38,318 bases of DNA from a virus, in the IMG/VR virus record IMGVR_UViG_3300012203_000003, positions 1 through 38,318 of that record. One strand, given 5' to 3'. Below the pieces are notes generated by a model. It was not told where the DNA came from and searched no databases. It saw only the letters and a program-made list of their open reading frames with translations. This document shows, piece by piece, positions 28,418-35,951 of the stretch (positions are counted from its first letter, which is position 1; each line of letters opens with the position of its first letter). Both the position numbers and the translations under genes were made by a program.

Positions 28418-29365
28418 TTATCCTAATGTGCATCTAAGGTTAAACACCCATTGATCATTCAGAATTCGTGGCACTTCCGCGAATTTATAACCAACTGACG
28501 CATTCAGAGCTAAAGGTCCATCATAAATAGGCGGACGATAGATGAAAGATGCACTATAACCATCTTGTTCAACAGCAGCGAATGCTTCGCGTCCTGTGAC
28601 GAAAATGTTATAGACCGTGTTTCCAAGTAACGATGCATTTGGAGTAGTAGAACCAATGCTAGATAATAAGAATCTAACGTTAGCAACTGTTCCCCATTCA
28701 GCATCGAGAGTAGATTGTTGGTTCGGATAGTTCCATTTTTGGATAAATCCAGAAACGTTATCTAACTGACCAATCATATCTGTATGGCCAAGACCAAAAT
28801 ACGCATCACGTACTGGCGCTGTACCAAATCTATTCTCTCCTTCGATACCTGTTAAGAAGCTATAAGCATTATTACCGCGTAGCGTTCTAACTACAGTATC
28901 CACGTCGGAACGTGTGATTTCTGTTGGGTTATCCCCGTTAGTACCGCCTACTGCGTTTATAAAGCTAGCTGTTGATGCGAGCATATCTCTCATCAACTGG
29001 TCTTCTGTCTGTCTTAAAGACACACCAAGACGCTGAGCGGCTTCGTTAAGAACAGGATCTTGGTTCTGTAGTGTTACTTGCTCATTAAGGAGCACGTAAG
29101 TACCATAGAAATCCATCTTAGCATCGATATTGATCGCTGTTAAGTTTTGTGGAGGAGGTGTAACTCCTGTATTTCCCAAAGGAACTGGAGCAGTGGCAAG
29201 TGGATTGTACCGTCTCATACGAAGAGTAGTACCACCATTTCTTGGCATTGCTTTCAGATCTGCTGGGATCTTGTGAATCATGTACGGAACTGGCACAGAT
29301 AGCAGTTTAAAACTAAACGACTGCTGGACTGGTGCTGGAAGCGTACTTGTCGTTGTAATTGACAT
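28418..29365 (-). CDS. major capsid protein (N4 gp56 family)
   Basis: A 315-residue HK97-fold capsid subunit. N4 gp56-family features are LRMRRYNPL (about 48-56), a strand-rich loop (NIDAKMDFYGTYVLLNEQV), the spine helix with DPVLNEAAQRLGVSLRQTEDQLMRDML, and later VRDAYFGLGHTDMIGQLDNV and YNIFVTGREAFAAVEQDGY. It lies downstream of the scaffold gene and upstream of the 325-aa protein, the usual order. AGGAAA precedes the ATG. The combination with a P22-like portal is seen in several podovirus groups. Confidence 0.85.
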   Translation of the reverse strand: MSITTTSTLPAPVQQSFSFKLLSVPVPYMIHKIPADLKAMPRNGGTTLRMRRYNPLATAPVPLGNTGVTPPPQNLTAINIDAKMDFYGTYVLLNEQVTLQNQDPVLNEAAQRLGVSLRQTEDQLMRDMLASTASFINAVGGTNGDNPTEITRSDVDTVVRTLRGNNAYSFLTGIEGENRFGTAPVRDAYFGLGHTDMIGQLDNVSGFIQKWNYPNQQSTLDAEWGTVANVRFLLSSIGSTTPNASLLGNTVYNIFVTGREAFAAVEQDGYSASFIYRPPIYDGPLALNASVGYKFAEVPRILNDQWVFNLRCTLG

Positions 29366-29389
29366 AGCAATTTCCTATTGTTATGCCTC

Positions 29390-30109
29390 TTAAGCGCCCT
29401 TTCTTATTTCCTGCATTTCTTTCCACATCTGAGCTTTTAACTCAGGTGTAAGACCATTCTCGAATTGATGGACCTGACCTATTGCGCTCGTCTTTCCGAC
29501 AGATTGCACAGAGACGGGTTTCTTTGCGTTTTCTAAAGCCTTCTTTTTGTCTTTATTCATTGGCTCGTCTCTTTGTGGTACGAATGTTTTAATGTACTCA
29601 TAGGCAAGTTCCGATTGTTGAAACGGATCATCTGCAAACTTAAGCAAGGATTTGGCTAATTGAGGCTTTGTTTCTTTTAATAACTCAATATTTTCCTTAG
29701 TAACTGTGGACATGAAGTCTGGGTATTTATGTTGCAATCTTTCATCTACAGTGGAGGCATCTCGCTCTTTAATAACCTGTTCTGCCGCCTGTCTAGCAAA
29801 TTTAGTCGCGAGCCTTTTGGCCTGTGCAACTGATAGGATGTCATCATCCGCTAGCTTGGCAAACTCATCTTCTTCTTGAGGTTGCGCCTTTTTATGTAGA
29901 GAAGAGAATTGATCTTTCAATTCCGCAATCTCACGTTCCTTTTCTCGCATATGCCTTCGCATTTCTGCCCAGTTATATTCAGCGTCATTTCTTTGACGAC
30001 GCTGCTCTGGGGTTTCTTGCGACTGCTCCTGCGACTCAGTAGATTCTTGCGACTCAGCGACAGCCACTGAAGTTTCCACCTCTACGCTCTTGTTTTCCTC
30101 TTCTGACAT
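29390..30109 (-). CDS. scaffolding protein
   Basis: A 239-residue, highly charged helical protein. The first 45 residues are acidic and Gln/Ser-rich; coiled-coil helices run about 45-75 (WAEMRRHMREKEREIAELKDQ) and 90-125; the C-terminus is basic (KDKKKALENAKKP, then WKEMQEIRKG), where scaffolds bind the capsid. It lies immediately before the capsid gene. AAGGAAA is the ribosome site, and a perfect hairpin (30121-30135) sits just upstream, within the leader. Confidence 0.8.
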   Translation of the reverse strand: MSEEENKSVEVETSVAVAESQESTESQEQSQETPEQRRQRNDAEYNWAEMRRHMREKEREIAELKDQFSSLHKKAQPQEEDEFAKLADDDILSVAQAKRLATKFARQAAEQVIKERDASTVDERLQHKYPDFMSTVTKENIELLKETKPQLAKSLLKFADDPFQQSELAYEYIKTFVPQRDEPMNKDKKKALENAKKPVSVQSVGKTSAIGQVHQFENGLTPELKAQMWKEMQEIRKGA

Positions 30110-30120
30110 TACTTTTCCTT

Positions 30121-30135
30121 GGGTTTGCGAAACCC
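30121..30135. promoter_or_regulatory. leader hairpin before the scaffold ribosome site
   Basis: GGGTTT-GCG-AAACCC is a perfect 6-bp stem with a 3-nt loop, ending a few bases before the AAGGAAA site of the scaffold gene. As RNA it could control translation or shield the 5' end. Confidence 0.5.
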
Positions 30136-30150
30136 TGTTACGCCTTTGAC

Positions 30151-30188
30151 TTAGTTGACGCGTTTACGACCGCTACGATGACAACTAA
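30151..30188. repeat. TTAGTTG/CAACTAA inverted repeat
   Basis: Perfect 7-bp arms, 24 bp apart, in the 192-bp region between the divergent scaffold gene and beta-barrel gene. Possible operator pair. I could not place convincing promoter hexamers in this gap. Confidence 0.45.
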
Positions 30189-30301
30189 ATAATTTACTTG
30201 ATAACAGAGAAACGACAATAGAGTCAAAAAATATTTTTAGGGTATACAGAAAAAGCCATGATCTAGTTAAATTTTAATTATCTTCAACTAAGGAGAAAAA
30301 C

Positions 30302-31000
30302 ATGAAGAATGCAATTTTATCATTATTATTGGGTGTAGCAGCTGTATCGTTACAGGCCCATGACAGCATAGAGGACGCCTCTTTGCTTGCTATCGCAGAA
30401 CCATATGGGTTCGTTCCACAACATCATGAAATAAAACCACAATTCCGAGTGTTAAGACATAATGAAAATAATTACAAATACACAAAAGTAATTGGTGGTA
30501 TAGAATATAAATACTTCCAAGCAGAAGGTCCTAACTTTAATGCATTTATGGGATATTCACACACAGATCATAAGACCTATTTTGCAGCAGACTGGGATTT
30601 GAGCTATATTTTCAATTACTCAGATTATATTAACATCTATCCTATAGTGGGATTTGGCAATTCATCCCATTTTTCTTCAAGAAACAATGGAAGTGACTAC
30701 CATATTTTTTGCTCTAAGTTTAATGGAGGAGTTGGATCCACATTTTTCTTTAGCGATTTAATAAGCGCAGATGTAAGTCTTCATTATTTTAAAGATATAA
30801 GCTCAACAGTAATTCTCTATAAAGGGAATGATTTCTGGGGAAAGCGTTACCACTCACCCTATGGATTAAGGGCCGCAATGGAATTAAAATTTCCGAATGT
30901 AATGTCAAAAGACATCGTTGTGGGTGGATTTTATGCCCAAACCATTAAAGATGCTTATAAAGAATATGGGTTAAATATAGCAGTGGTGTTTGCGTTTTAA
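30302..31000 (+). CDS. outer-membrane beta-barrel protein with signal peptide
   Basis: The protein has 232 residues. The signal peptide (MKNAILSLLLGVAAVSLQA, probable cut after QAH or LQA) is followed by alternating aromatic strands (IGGIEYKYFQ, FNAFMGYSH, TYFAADWDLSYIF, ADVSLHYF, LRAAMELKF, DIVVGGFYAQ) and a terminal phenylalanine in IAVVFAF, as required by the outer-membrane assembly machinery. I count 8-10 strands. AAGGAG lies nine bases before the ATG. In phages such cargo is usually a lysogenic-conversion or superinfection-exclusion factor that masks or replaces a receptor. That role is inferred. Confidence 0.75.
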   Translation: MKNAILSLLLGVAAVSLQAHDSIEDASLLAIAEPYGFVPQHHEIKPQFRVLRHNENNYKYTKVIGGIEYKYFQAEGPNFNAFMGYSHTDHKTYFAADWDLSYIFNYSDYINIYPIVGFGNSSHFSSRNNGSDYHIFCSKFNGGVGSTFFFSDLISADVSLHYFKDISSTVILYKGNDFWGKRYHSPYGLRAAMELKFPNVMSKDIVVGGFYAQTIKDAYKEYGLNIAVVFAF

Positions 31001-31305
31001 TGAAAAAAATAGCAATATTAACACTAATTACCTCCATGTTAATAGCAGAAGTCCCGAGCGCCGGAAGACCTAATCTCGGCGCTTTTGACGAAGTGAATAC
31101 CCAGCTGTTGCAAAATATAGAAAATCACTTACAAGGAATTAGCTTAGAAATAAGAAATCTGCTCAAACTTCAGGATGAGATAGAGATTCCATCTTTCGAA
31201 GCGGATAATTTTGAAAAATTACGTTTAGAAATAAATTGCATAAATACAAGACTTGATTATCTTATATGGCTATTGGACCACTCATTGATAGAGGGTGATT
31301 ACTAA
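31000..31305 (+). CDS. secreted coiled protein, partner of the beta-barrel gene
   Basis: The ATG shares its A with the upstream stop (TAATG). A signal peptide (MKKIAILTLITSMLIAEVPSAG, cut near PSA) leads to an acidic, Leu-rich helical mature protein of about 80 residues (VNTQLLQNIENHLQGISLEIRNLLKL). Probably periplasmic. The pairing with the beta-barrel suggests a joint envelope function. It ends overlapping by 4 nt the convergent gene at 31302. Confidence 0.7.
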   Translation: MKKIAILTLITSMLIAEVPSAGRPNLGAFDEVNTQLLQNIENHLQGISLEIRNLLKLQDEIEIPSFEADNFEKLRLEINCINTRLDYLIWLLDHSLIEGDY

Positions 31306-31784
31306 ATTATAGAGCCTTTAAAGCAATCGGATATCCATTTATATAGCATCGGGTCATATAGAGTAGGGTTTTTCACAATGCTGATGCAATCTTGAATACC
31401 AGGAATGGTCCATTTAAGACTAAGTTTATCAGTTCTTTTGTCAAACTCATATAAGATCTTACAATGATTCGGATATTGAGCTACCATGTCTAGGGCTTCA
31501 GGAGCTGTTTCGCGTGCTACAAACCAATTGCGGACAACGTTTTGTGCCCACATTTCTTTATTTGAGAGCACAAATATATGAAATTTGTCCTTATATTTAT
31601 GCTCATTAGAATTAATCGTATCCTCTATTTCTTGATTGAACTTGAGAGCATATTCATCGAGAATTTCTTCTACTGAGGTGCTCGATTGATCTGTACGATT
31701 CAAAATATCATGAACGGCCTGACCTACACGAGCGCCTTTCATCCCAAAACGATTATATGAATATTTCTTATCCGTTGCGTCCAT
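31302..31784 (-). CDS. hypothetical protein, 160 aa
   Basis: Not recognised. It is soluble, charged and Trp-rich, with a helical N-terminal half (VEEILDEYALKFNQEIEDTI) and a mixed C-terminal half. Last gene of the portal block; overlaps the upstream 55-aa gene by 17 nt. No catalytic motif of a lysozyme, amidase or peptidase is visible. Confidence 0.7.
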   Translation of the reverse strand: MDATDKKYSYNRFGMKGARVGQAVHDILNRTDQSSTSVEEILDEYALKFNQEIEDTINSNEHKYKDKFHIFVLSNKEMWAQNVVRNWFVARETAPEALDMVAQYPNHCKILYEFDKRTDKLSLKWTIPGIQDCISIVKNPTLYDPMLYKWISDCFKGSII

Positions 31785-31935
31785 CGAACTCTTTCATTAT
31801 TTCTTCAATATCGACTTTTGTCTTAGGTAATTCAATGATAGTTGGAATATCGTTTTTACTAGCCTTATAGTGATATGCCATACACCCAAAAAATACTAAT
31901 GGGAGAAATAGGAATGAAGACATTTTCCAGCTCAT
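31768..31935 (-). CDS. membrane peptide, 55 aa, possible lipoprotein
   Basis: AAGGAAG lies before the ATG at 31935, which overlaps the upstream stop (ATGA). N-terminal hydrophobic helix SSFLFLPLVFFGCMAY; the Cys after FFG could be a lipidation site, though the -3 residue is not ideal. Polar acidic tail. Could be an outer-membrane spanin subunit, but there is no Pro-rich tail. Confidence 0.6.
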   Translation of the reverse strand: MSWKMSSFLFLPLVFFGCMAYHYKASKNDIPTIIELPKTKVDIEEIMKEFDGRNG

Positions 31936-32102
31936 TTTTTCTTCCTTGCCATCTTTTCAGAGGCTTCAAGTTTCTTGTCTAGTTTCTTATCGGCTTTTAA
32001 CAAAGAATTCATTCCTTTGTCCATTTTCTTCTTAACGTCTTTAATTTTCCTATCCATACAACTACATCCTTCCCATTCAATCATTTCGGGGTTAATAAGC
32101 AT
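31932..32102 (-). CDS. Lys-rich small phage protein, start uncertain
   Basis: A 56-residue frame from the ATG at 32102 (or 41 residues from 32057, which has the better ribosome site GAAGGA). Residues 1-15 contain PEM and CSC. In the same frame, upstream of any usual start codon, comes CPDWDFM, so the full motif C-P-x-W-D-F-M...P-E-M...C-x-C is split by the start. From memory this motif appears whole in small proteins of other phages. The rest is almost all Lys/Asp/Met helices (KKMDKGMNSLLKADKKLDKK). Confidence 0.6.
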   Translation of the reverse strand: MLINPEMIEWEGCSCMDRKIKDVKKKMDKGMNSLLKADKKLDKKLEASEKMARKKK

Positions 32103-32128
32103 AAAATCCCAATCAGGACATTCATGCT

Positions 32129-32320
32129 CTATTTCTTCTTTCCTTTTCGAGCTTCTGATAATGCTATAGCTATTGCCTGCTTTGGATTGGTAACTTCAGG
32201 TCCTTTTTTAGAGCCCGAATGAAGTTTTCCACCTTTAAATTCCTTCATTACTTTTTCCACCTTTGCCTTACCAGCTGATGATTTAATCGATTTCGGCCTT
32301 GGAGCCATTTTTCTTTTCAT
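32129..32320 (-). CDS. DUF6496-type small basic protein
   Basis: A 63-residue protein. KVEKVMKEFKGGKLHSGSKKGPEVTNPKQAIAIALSEARKGKK carries the consensus of DUF6496 (V-M-x-E-(F/Y)-K-x-G-x-L-H-S-G-S then N-x-K-Q-A-I-A-I-A-x-S-E-A). It is found in many phages of diderm hosts; function unknown, probably nucleic-acid binding from its charge. ATGs at 32320 and 32308 are both possible. Confidence 0.8.
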   Translation of the reverse strand: MKRKMAPRPKSIKSSAGKAKVEKVMKEFKGGKLHSGSKKGPEVTNPKQAIAIALSEARKGKKK

Positions 32321-32363
32321 AAGTCCTTAAGTTTCTTTCTTTTGCCTGGCGTCAGGAAAATGA

Positions 32364-32495
32364 TCAATGTTGCAAATATGGTCCACTTGGCTTTTCTTTA
32401 ATATTAGCCTTAGACTTAGGAACCTTTACGCCCTGGTTCTTAAGTACATTTTTGGCAATATTTTGAGCTTTTCCGGGAGGTCTTAACATTACCAT
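32364..32495 (-). CDS. basic small protein, 43 aa
   Basis: The start at 32495 is chosen because GGGG precedes it and the upstream gene stops one base earlier; longer versions are shadows of that gene. The product is Lys-rich (LRPPGKAQNIAKNVLKNQG). Function unknown. Confidence 0.55.
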   Translation of the reverse strand: MVMLRPPGKAQNIAKNVLKNQGVKVPKSKANIKEKPSGPYLQH

Positions 32496-32496
32496 A

Positions 32497-32775
32497 TTAC
32501 CCCGGTCTGACTTTGCTATTATTCTCATGAATATCAGATACTTCAATAATGCCAGTAGCAAAACTATTAACAATCCCATCTCTATAGGAATGCTCCTTAG
32601 TAAATGTCATTAGCTTAGGGCTGGAAGGCATATTAGCAAATTCCCCATGACCCATAGGACCTTCAGGCTCTTTTTGAACAGCGAAGTCATAGTTAGCATT
32701 CCTGTCTTTTTGGCCCACAGTTCTACCACGTAAAATCGTGGGATCAGGAGCTCTATCACCGCTTTTCTTAGCCAT
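32497..32775 (-). CDS. small protein with FANMP motif, 92 aa
   Basis: Contains GHGEFANMPSSPKLMTFTKE, matching GKGQFANMPQDVYMGQYPK in the gene just upstream; the two are tandem paralogues of a short phage family encoded near the portal. Polar and probably partly disordered. It may be a minor virion or assembly protein. Confidence 0.7.
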   Translation of the reverse strand: MAKKSGDRAPDPTILRGRTVGQKDRNANYDFAVQKEPEGPMGHGEFANMPSSPKLMTFTKEHSYRDGIVNSFATGIIEVSDIHENNSKVRPG

Positions 32776-32781
32776 ATAATC

Positions 32782-32985
32782 CTAATGTTGCTGAGATTTG
32801 TATTTACTTCTTTTGCCTTCGCTTTTTGCAACGCAACCATCAATTTCACTCATTGTGTCATCGATGCCTTCATTCATTGGAAGTTTAACTTTTGGATATT
32901 GACCCATATAAACATCTTGAGGCATGTTAGCGAATTGGCCTTTGCCGATTCCTTCTTCATGACCTTCTATTCTTGCCTTTGACAT
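32782..32985 (-). CDS. small protein with FANMP motif, 67 aa
   Basis: The protein starts with a charged helix (IEGHEEGIGKGQFANMP) followed by DVYMGQYPKVKLP. AAGGAGA gives a strong ribosome site. It is the first small gene after the portal and a paralogue of the 92-aa product at 32497. Confidence 0.7.
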   Translation of the reverse strand: MSKARIEGHEEGIGKGQFANMPQDVYMGQYPKVKLPMNEGIDDTMSEIDGCVAKSEGKRSKYKSQQH

Positions 32986-33046
32986 ACTTGTCTCCTTATT
33001 TTGGCTTTTTTCTTACCATACACGATTTGTGTAAATATGTTAAAAT

Positions 33047-35104
33047 TTATTTTGAAACCCGCTTCTTAGTTACTGGTTTACTTAACGTTTTCTGAGTAGC
33101 GACTTCGGCTTCTTGTCGACTGTCTTCTTGGATGGCTTTGAGGATCTCGATGCTTTTAGCGATATGATCGAGGTTAATGCCCTGAAGCTCTTTAACAGCC
33201 CTAACGCGATCAAGTGCACCAGCGTCGCGGTCTCTCTGTGCTTCGGCGATTCTTTCGACGGCAAGCGCCTGGTTTTCTTGGACACGGGACGCTCTTTCGA
33301 AGCCGAGGCCCTCGTTTGCCATTGCTTTTGCTTTGAGGTCTTCAATTTGGGCTTGGAGGACTTGGATTTGGACTTGTTGTTGCTGCTCGGCTTGTTTAGC
33401 TTGCTGCTCTTCTTGTTGACTGATTGCATCAATGAGTTCCTTCTTGTTTTGTAATGTTGAGTTTTCAATGAGAAGATTGGTAGGCACAGGTACGCCAAGT
33501 TCTCTCATTTGAAGAAGCTGCTGCATTTGCAATTGCTTCTGAGTTGCTGTGTTTAAACCATCTTCTATGCTCGCATCATATTTTCCAAAAGCTCTGTTAT
33601 AGAATTGTTCAGTAGGTTCTTGGTTAATGATTCTTCGCACTTTTCCAGGAGTCCAGTTCTGCTGCATAAGACGAATAGAAAGGTTCCCAAGGAGTTTTTG
33701 TGATCTATCAAGGTTATCAAATAATCCTCTAAGAGTTGTAAGACCAGCCCCTTGTCTAAGCATAGATAGAACGCCCGCCTTATCATCTACAGCAGATCCC
33801 AAGAGCTCCTCATTCACCCCTGATATCTCCTGAATTTCTCGCCCAAGTAACTCAGAGAGTTGTATCATTGAAGGAGGGATTTGGGGAGCTTGAATCGGGA
33901 CAACATCTGTAATTTGAGCAGTAGCCTTTAAGGCTAAACTTCTACCCTGACCTTGTAAGAATGCATCTTTAGGGTTAACTAGAGCATCTTCTTTAAAGAT
34001 AACACCCGAATTGATCTGGGATTCTAAGATATCTAACTCAATAACTTTTCGACGATTATATAGATACTGAGCATCACGCAAGCCCCGAACAACGCCCTGG
34101 ACACGCCAGGGAAAGCTGGGGATCTGCGGTTCATAGTAGCCCCAAACAGGAACAAAAGGATATTCATCAATGCCAAGAGGATTTGGTCCATGATACATCA
34201 CCTTACCTTGTACAGATATTGCTAGTTTTACTGAGGGAATCTCATGATCGAGCAGAACAATTTGCGGATAAATACGGAGGAATTCTTGGAGATCATCTGG
34301 ATTTCCCTTCCATTCAATTGATTCACCTGTTTGAGAATCGACGAGCATTTTCTGCCGCCGAGAGTCCATGTACCAGAACTCATCATATATGAGAAGATCT
34401 TGCATCCCGTAGTTGTACGACTCGGGCATAAATTGAAACTTGCCATCGCGATTACCCCATCCTCTGAAGTTCTTAATCTCATCATCTCTTCCAGGAAGCA
34501 AGCTTAATACTTGCTGTCTAGAGAGATATTTCCTTGTCCAGATGTCATTACAATCTGACAAGTCCATTTTTTTAAAGTAAGGATCAATCAAATAACCGTT
34601 GTACGCAACATTGTCAACCTTAATATCACCATTGACTGGATCGTTACGATAATCCATCCAAATGCTCATAAGGTTCATTCCGCCGATTAAAGCGCCTTTG
34701 AATGCATCGGAAATAGTATGGAGAATGTCGCCTGTTTGATTGGCATGAAATAAAAGCTTAGTGAACTGATCAGCAGTTTGGTCATCGCTAGATTCAACTG
34801 GAACACAAATAGTAGACTTTCGATGCTCTCGCTGGTAACCATCAATCATATTTACTACGCGGCGAATGCGATTGAAGTTGAATTGTCTTCGACGAAAGGC
34901 CGGCACATTACCGTAAATATCATTCCAAAGAGTCTGATCACCCGCATGAAAACGGTGATCGATATCTGCCTCAGACCAGAAACTCTGGTTAATCGTTATG
35001 TTTTTAGCATATGTATGATCCATGCGTTTGAGAATCGAATGATCATTGTCGATATAATAGCTATCCGAAAGTTGGGGGAATAGGGTCAAAGTATACCTTG
35101 TCAA
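33047..35104 (-). CDS. portal protein (P22-like)
   Basis: A 685-residue protein, the dodecameric vertex through which DNA is packaged and ejected. DIDHRFHAGDQTLWNDIYG, NRIRRVVNMIDGYQREHRKS and the wing-stem region with GGMNLMSIWMDY are typical of P22-like portals; P22 gp1 has 725 residues. The last 130 residues are a Gln/Ala/Glu coiled coil matching the long barrel of that family. The frame opens with TTG at 35104 and has no clear ribosome site; the ATG at 35023 (MDHTYAKN) is an alternative. First gene of the leftward block. Confidence 0.85.
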   Translation of the reverse strand: MTRYTLTLFPQLSDSYYIDNDHSILKRMDHTYAKNITINQSFWSEADIDHRFHAGDQTLWNDIYGNVPAFRRRQFNFNRIRRVVNMIDGYQREHRKSTICVPVESSDDQTADQFTKLLFHANQTGDILHTISDAFKGALIGGMNLMSIWMDYRNDPVNGDIKVDNVAYNGYLIDPYFKKMDLSDCNDIWTRKYLSRQQVLSLLPGRDDEIKNFRGWGNRDGKFQFMPESYNYGMQDLLIYDEFWYMDSRRQKMLVDSQTGESIEWKGNPDDLQEFLRIYPQIVLLDHEIPSVKLAISVQGKVMYHGPNPLGIDEYPFVPVWGYYEPQIPSFPWRVQGVVRGLRDAQYLYNRRKVIELDILESQINSGVIFKEDALVNPKDAFLQGQGRSLALKATAQITDVVPIQAPQIPPSMIQLSELLGREIQEISGVNEELLGSAVDDKAGVLSMLRQGAGLTTLRGLFDNLDRSQKLLGNLSIRLMQQNWTPGKVRRIINQEPTEQFYNRAFGKYDASIEDGLNTATQKQLQMQQLLQMRELGVPVPTNLLIENSTLQNKKELIDAISQQEEQQAKQAEQQQQVQIQVLQAQIEDLKAKAMANEGLGFERASRVQENQALAVERIAEAQRDRDAGALDRVRAVKELQGINLDHIAKSIEILKAIQEDSRQEAEVATQKTLSKPVTKKRVSK

Positions 35105-35151
35105 ATATTTTCTTTACACTACCTTTTTTCTCTTTTCTTTTCAAAGGTCTT

Positions 35152-35186
35152 TAATCTTGTCAAGATTAGAAGCGCGCTTGTATTAT
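35152..35186 (+). promoter_or_regulatory. promoter of the plus-strand accessory operon with operator
   Basis: TTGTCA (35157-35162), an 18-bp gap and TATTAT (35181-35186). The -35 is embedded in the perfect palindrome TAATCTTG-T-CAAGATTA (35152-35168), and a second palindrome AAGCGCGCTT (35170-35179) fills the spacer. A repressor bound there would silence the operon from 35234 and perhaps affect the divergent portal gene. A TATAAA at 35209-35214 is a weaker alternative -10. Confidence 0.65.
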
Positions 35187-35233
35187 ACGAAAGCTTTGAG
35201 AGCGCGTATAAAATCAGAGAAAAAAGAGGCAAA

Positions 35234-35563
35234 ATGAATACTTATGAAGCTTATTGTAGTTTACAAGGCCAAGGGAATTTTATTAGAGTCGAGACAAAAG
35301 ATGAAGGAATATGTTTTATATTTCGAACAGAAGAAACTGTTTATAAAAAGTCTAGATATTATAAAGTAAAATTACAGGATGTACAAAAGCTAGTTTATTT
35401 TCCTGAAAACATAACCGATTTTGATAGCTATCAAATAGATTATGTATGCATAGGTGAATTTACAAGCAACACAACTTTTCTACCGATGCGCGAAAAAGAA
35501 GTTCTTAAAGAGTTGCTTGAATATTGGGAGAAGAACAAAAAAAATGAAGACCAAAATCCCTAA
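35234..35563 (+). CDS. hypothetical protein, 109 aa, first gene of the accessory operon
   Basis: GAGG precedes the ATG. The product is a beta-rich start followed by a charged helical end (EKEVLKELLEYWEKNKKNED). Not recognised. It overlaps the next gene by 20 nt. Confidence 0.7.
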   Translation: MNTYEAYCSLQGQGNFIRVETKDEGICFIFRTEETVYKKSRYYKVKLQDVQKLVYFPENITDFDSYQIDYVCIGEFTSNTTFLPMREKEVLKELLEYWEKNKKNEDQNP

Positions 35564-35753
35564 GATATCGAAAGAATCCTACGCTAAGATACCAAAATGT
35601 CCTGAATGCAATCAACTTTGCGATAGGATGGAAAAATATGATTGCAAGTTCTGCAAAAACTGTAATATTTGGCTAGAAAAGAAATGTTCTGATCCGGACT
35701 GCCAGTTCTGCCCTTGCCGACCTGAAAAACCTCTTAACAATAATCCCCCTTAG
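35544..35753 (+). CDS. Cys-rich zinc-binding protein, 69 aa
   Basis: The start at 35544 is preferred: the longer frame is a shadow of the upstream gene. Nine cysteines in 50 residues (CPECNQLC, CKFCKNC, CSDPDCQFCPC) suggest a two-zinc treble or cross-braced fold. Basic N-terminus, Pro-rich end. Possible nucleic-acid binder; not recognised further. Confidence 0.65.
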   Translation: MKTKIPKISKESYAKIPKCPECNQLCDRMEKYDCKFCKNCNIWLEKKCSDPDCQFCPCRPEKPLNNNPP

Positions 35754-35786
35754 ACTTAAGATTAGATGTCTAAAGGGAGCAGTATT

Positions 35787-35951
35787 ATGATTCAATTAGA
35801 CTTTTTTGAAAAAAACGAAACCAGAATATTATTAGAAGAAATTAGAAAGGTGCGTGATTCATCAGAAAGAGTGCGCAAGAGTGTATTTAAAAGAATCTCA
35901 GAGTTTGAGAAGATGTTAAGAGATATAGAACAGATTAAGAAGGTTGGATGA
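35787..35951 (+). CDS. small coiled-coil protein, 54 aa
   Basis: The start at 35787 is chosen over 35766 because GGGAG lies eight bases before it. IQLDFFEKNET, then EIRKVRDSSERVRKSVFKRISEFEKMLRDIE matches a small phage family whose members begin with a DFF-like motif and continue with V-R-x-S-x-(D/E)-(K/R)-V-R-K. Function unknown. Confidence 0.7.
   Translation: MIQLDFFEKNETRILLEEIRKVRDSSERVRKSVFKRISEFEKMLRDIEQIKKVG

Noticed and set aside
30302-31000. Beta-barrel gene as host contamination
   Set aside because: It is overlapped by a second gene, sits between phage genes on both sides and its neighbours show continuous phage order.
33082-33498. 138-aa Ser/Lys-rich leftward frame inside the portal gene
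   Set aside because: It lies fully inside the portal coiled-coil region in another frame; composition is explained by the Gln/Lys-rich codons.
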